Positions 6,810 through 7,612 of a stretch of DNA of 7,612 bases are shown in pieces; the stretch's first letter is position 1; each line of letters starts with the position of its first letter. The notes beneath the pieces were generated by a model, which saw only the letters and a list, made by a program, of their open reading frames with translations, was not told the DNA's origin and ran no database searches. This DNA comes from Bacilli bacterium (GTDB lineage: Bacteria; Bacillota_I; Bacilli_A; RFN20; CAG-288). The translations under genes and the position numbers were made by a program. The stretch lies in the NCBI GenBank assembly GCA_028707375.1, contig JAQWCB010000041.1, forward strand, positions 1-7,612. Reading direction: 5' to 3'.

Positions 6810-6838
6810 TTGCATAAGCCCTTATTATATGATTAAAT
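6810..6838 (+). promoter_or_regulatory. Putative promoter of the tRNA pair
   Basis: TTGCAT (6810-6815) and TTAAAT (6833-6838) are separated by 17 bp and would start transcription near 6845, six bases before tRNA-Asp. A better -10 match, TATGAT at 6828-6833, lacks a suitable -35 box. The exact boxes are uncertain. Confidence 0.4.
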
Positions 6839-6850
6839 TATACTTGCGTT

Positions 6851-6926
6851 GGATCAGTGGTGTAGCGGTTAACATGCCTCCCTGTCACGGAGGAGATCGT
6901 GGGTTCGATCCCCATCTGATCCGCCA
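6851..6926 (+). tRNA. tRNA-Asp (anticodon GTC)
   Basis: All four arms fold. Acceptor stem GGATCAG/CTGATCC is fully paired with discriminator G and an encoded CCA. The D stem is GTGT/ACAT. The anticodon stem CCTCC/GGAGG holds the loop CTGTCAC, with GTC at positions 34-36. The T stem GTGGG/CCCAT holds the loop TTCGATC. The length is 76 nt. It lies 10 bp before tRNA-Phe, with no terminator between, so the two are almost certainly co-transcribed and then processed. Confidence 0.98.
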
Positions 6927-6936
6927 TGATTATAGT

Positions 6937-7012
6937 GGCCCGGTAGCTCAGTTGGTAGAGCAAGGGACTGAAAATCCCTGTGTCGAGGGTTCGATTCCCC
7001 CTTGGGCCACCA
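6937..7012 (+). tRNA. tRNA-Phe (anticodon GAA)
   Basis: The acceptor stem GGCCCGG pairs with TTGGGCC, with two G-U wobbles at its base. The D arm is GCTC/GAGC, the anticodon stem AGGGA/TCCCT holds the loop CTGAAAA with anticodon GAA, the discriminator is A, and the CCA is encoded. The T stem GAGGG/CCCCC has one A-C mismatch at position 50-64, around the canonical loop TTCGATT. The length is 76 nt. Despite the mismatch it has the conserved features of a working tRNA-Phe. Confidence 0.96.
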
Positions 7013-7029
7013 TATTAAAAACGATAAAT

Positions 7030-7056
7030 ATGATACATTTGGTATCATTTTTTTTT
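7030..7056 (+). terminator. Rho-independent terminator of the tRNA operon
   Basis: The 7-bp perfect stem ATGATAC (7030-7036) / GTATCAT (7042-7048), with a 5-nt loop, is followed directly by a run of T to 7056. It sits 18 nt after tRNA-Phe and ends the tRNA transcript. Confidence 0.85.
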
Positions 7057-7157
7057 ACGAAAAATCGCGTTAAATTGGTGCTTTTTTTTGATTAATAGAT
7101 AAATTACCTCGGGTTACGACTAGCATTTCTAGATCCTTTTTAGAGAAAAATAAGGCT

Positions 7158-7234
7158 CACTAGTTAAATGGATTATGCTAGGGGATGCACTCATTAAATG
7201 GATAAGGGGTAGAGAGTACGCTCGTGAAACTAAA
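7158..7234. repeat. Three-unit degenerate direct repeat, period 30-31 bp
   Basis: CACTAGTTAAATGGAT (7158-7173), CACTCATTAAATGGAT (7188-7203) and the more diverged CGCTCGTGAAACTAAA (7219-7234) share a core of the form CTCRTKAAA. It lies in the 260-bp gene-free stretch between the tRNA terminator and the Nmad3 fragment. No CRISPR-like palindrome is present. It could be an intergenic dispersed repeat, protein-binding sites spaced about three helical turns apart, or the relic of a repetitive coding sequence: one frame reads LVKWIMLGDALIKWI with no start signal. Confidence 0.4.
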
Positions 7235-7316
7235 TTTTGCTAAGAGGTTTCATTTTGAGAAAATCCCATGATATAACAATATAAAGACTGAAATTTAGAA
7301 AGTTTTGCGATTTATA

Positions 7317-7538
7317 ATGAAAATAATATTATTTAGAAAAGGTTTTGATTCTGGTGCCGGTGGAATGCCAAGCCCAATTTTGCCAGATGGAACTTTATTA
7401 TCTATGCCTATACCAAGTGGTGACAAAATTAAATACTTTGAGTTAAAATATAATGAAAAAACATATTTTGCCTTAAAAAGAAGAAATTGCAAAAATAAAA
7501 ACATACTCTATTGCAAAAAACTATATCTTTATATATAA
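7317..7538 (+). pseudogene. N-terminal fragment of an Nmad3-type (nucleotide modification associated domain 3) protein
   Basis: The reading frame from the ATG at 7317 begins with KIILFRKGFDSGAGGMPSP and continues ILPDGTLLSMPIPSG. I recognise this as the conserved N-terminus of the Nmad3 family, predicted in comparative studies to act in nucleic-acid base modification and often carried by phages and mobile islands. Family members are usually well over 200 residues. Here the similarity holds for about 52 residues (to KTYFAL), and then a Lys/Asn/Cys-rich tail reads to a stop at codon 74. Removing one A from the AAAAA run at 7475-7479 would join it to the frame that stays open to the window end. 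A TTG at 7305 could add four residues; neither start has a good Shine-Dalgarno site. It is most simply a truncated or frameshifted relic. The family call rests on motif memory; no biochemical function is implied. Confidence 0.65.
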
Positions 7539-7560
7539 TAGAATAATAAGAGGTGATATT

Positions 7561-7612
7561 ATGCAATTATTTGATTTTTCAGCATATAAGTTAAGCGGTA
7601 TAACATATGGTG
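7561..7612 (+). CDS. 5' end of a gene cut by right window edge; possible HipA/CtkA-like kinase
   Basis: The ATG at 7561 follows AGAGGTGAT, a good Shine-Dalgarno site, and opens a frame that runs off the window after 17 codons: MQLFDFSAYKLSGITYG. The pattern DFS, then Tyr-Lys, then a Tyr-Gly pair resembles the start of the short HipA-like Ser/Thr kinases (CtkA type) found in Bacillota, where YGG begins the ATP-binding region. With so few residues the family call is tentative. The gene start itself is better supported, by the ribosome site. The same frame is open upstream to 7477, so an N-terminal extension or fusion cannot be excluded. Confidence 0.5.
   Translation, partial: MQLFDFSAYKLSGITYG

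Larger units (their letters stand above)
6404..6848. other. Gene-poor intergenic region between the Na/Pi gene and the tRNAs
   Basis: This 445-bp stretch is very AT-rich and holds no clear conserved gene on either strand. It contains the putative promoters of the flanking units and one weak small frame at 6649-6789. A second open stretch runs from 6525 to a TGA at 6633-6635, encoding residues such as NYLPTLDSNIDILQLHFCEL, but has no acceptable start codon. I saw no hairpin-plus-U-tract and no riboswitch-like structure. Confidence 0.6.

Noticed and set aside
6829..7095. An 88-codon plus-strand frame
   Set aside because: It runs straight through tRNA-Asp, tRNA-Phe and the terminator, so it is not a protein gene.
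7158..7234. A short CRISPR array
   Set aside because: The units are only partly alike, lack a repeat palindrome, leave spacers of about 14 bp, and no cas gene is present.
7175..7243. A 22-codon frame (MLGDALIKWIRGREYA) inside the repeat block
   Set aside because: It has no ribosome site, and its apparent protein repeat follows from the 30-bp DNA repeat being a multiple of three.
7295..7504. A 69-codon minus-strand frame
   Set aside because: It is antisense to the Nmad3 fragment, whose plus-strand translation matches conserved family motifs.
7013..7612. Attachment-site duplication of a tRNA 3' end
   Set aside because: No second copy of the T-arm/acceptor segment of either tRNA was found to the right within the window.

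Overview
The window looks like AT-rich chromosomal DNA from a low-GC Gram-positive bacterium (Bacillota, perhaps near the Erysipelotrichia/Mollicutes side of the Bacilli). The grounds are AT-rich codon use, sigma-A-like promoters, strong Shine-Dalgarno sites, encoded CCA ends on both tRNAs, and the protein families present. TGG encodes Trp and TGA is used as a stop, so the genetic code appears standard. The taxonomic placement is an inference.

Region 1 (1-1983). purA (adenylosuccinate synthetase, minus strand, cut by the left edge) and uppP (undecaprenyl-diphosphate phosphatase, plus strand) are divergent and share a 165-bp control region. That region holds a good minus-strand promoter for purA, a perfect 8-bp inverted repeat between its -35 and -10 boxes, and a hairpin that displays the purA Shine-Dalgarno site in its loop. 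uppP ends at a strong, probably bidirectional terminator.

Region 2 (2002-6403). Four minus-strand genes point toward uppP. In transcription order they are a Na/Pi cotransporter with a C-terminal PhoU-like domain, an LPG-synthase-TM/flippase-like membrane protein, a GT8 glycosyltransferase whose start overlaps the previous stop, and an unrecognised 170-residue soluble protein. The flippase-like protein and the GT8 enzyme are translationally coupled and look like one cell-envelope glycolipid/glycopolymer module. The flippase-like gene has its own putative promoter, placed so close that its mRNA would be nearly leaderless.

Region 3 (6404-7056). About 450 bp hold no convincing gene, only a weak 46-codon frame with a strong Shine-Dalgarno site. 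They are followed by tRNA-Asp(GTC), tRNA-Phe(GAA) and a rho-independent terminator.

Region 4 (7057-7612). Downstream of the tRNAs the sequence looks accessory. It has a degenerate three-unit repeat with a period of 30-31 bp, the N-terminal piece of an Nmad3-type (nucleotide-modification-associated domain 3) protein that loses its frame after about 52 residues, and the first 17 codons of another gene, possibly a HipA/CtkA-like kinase, running off the right edge. This is consistent with a tRNA-flanking site of gene gain and decay. No CRISPR array, insertion sequence or rRNA was seen.
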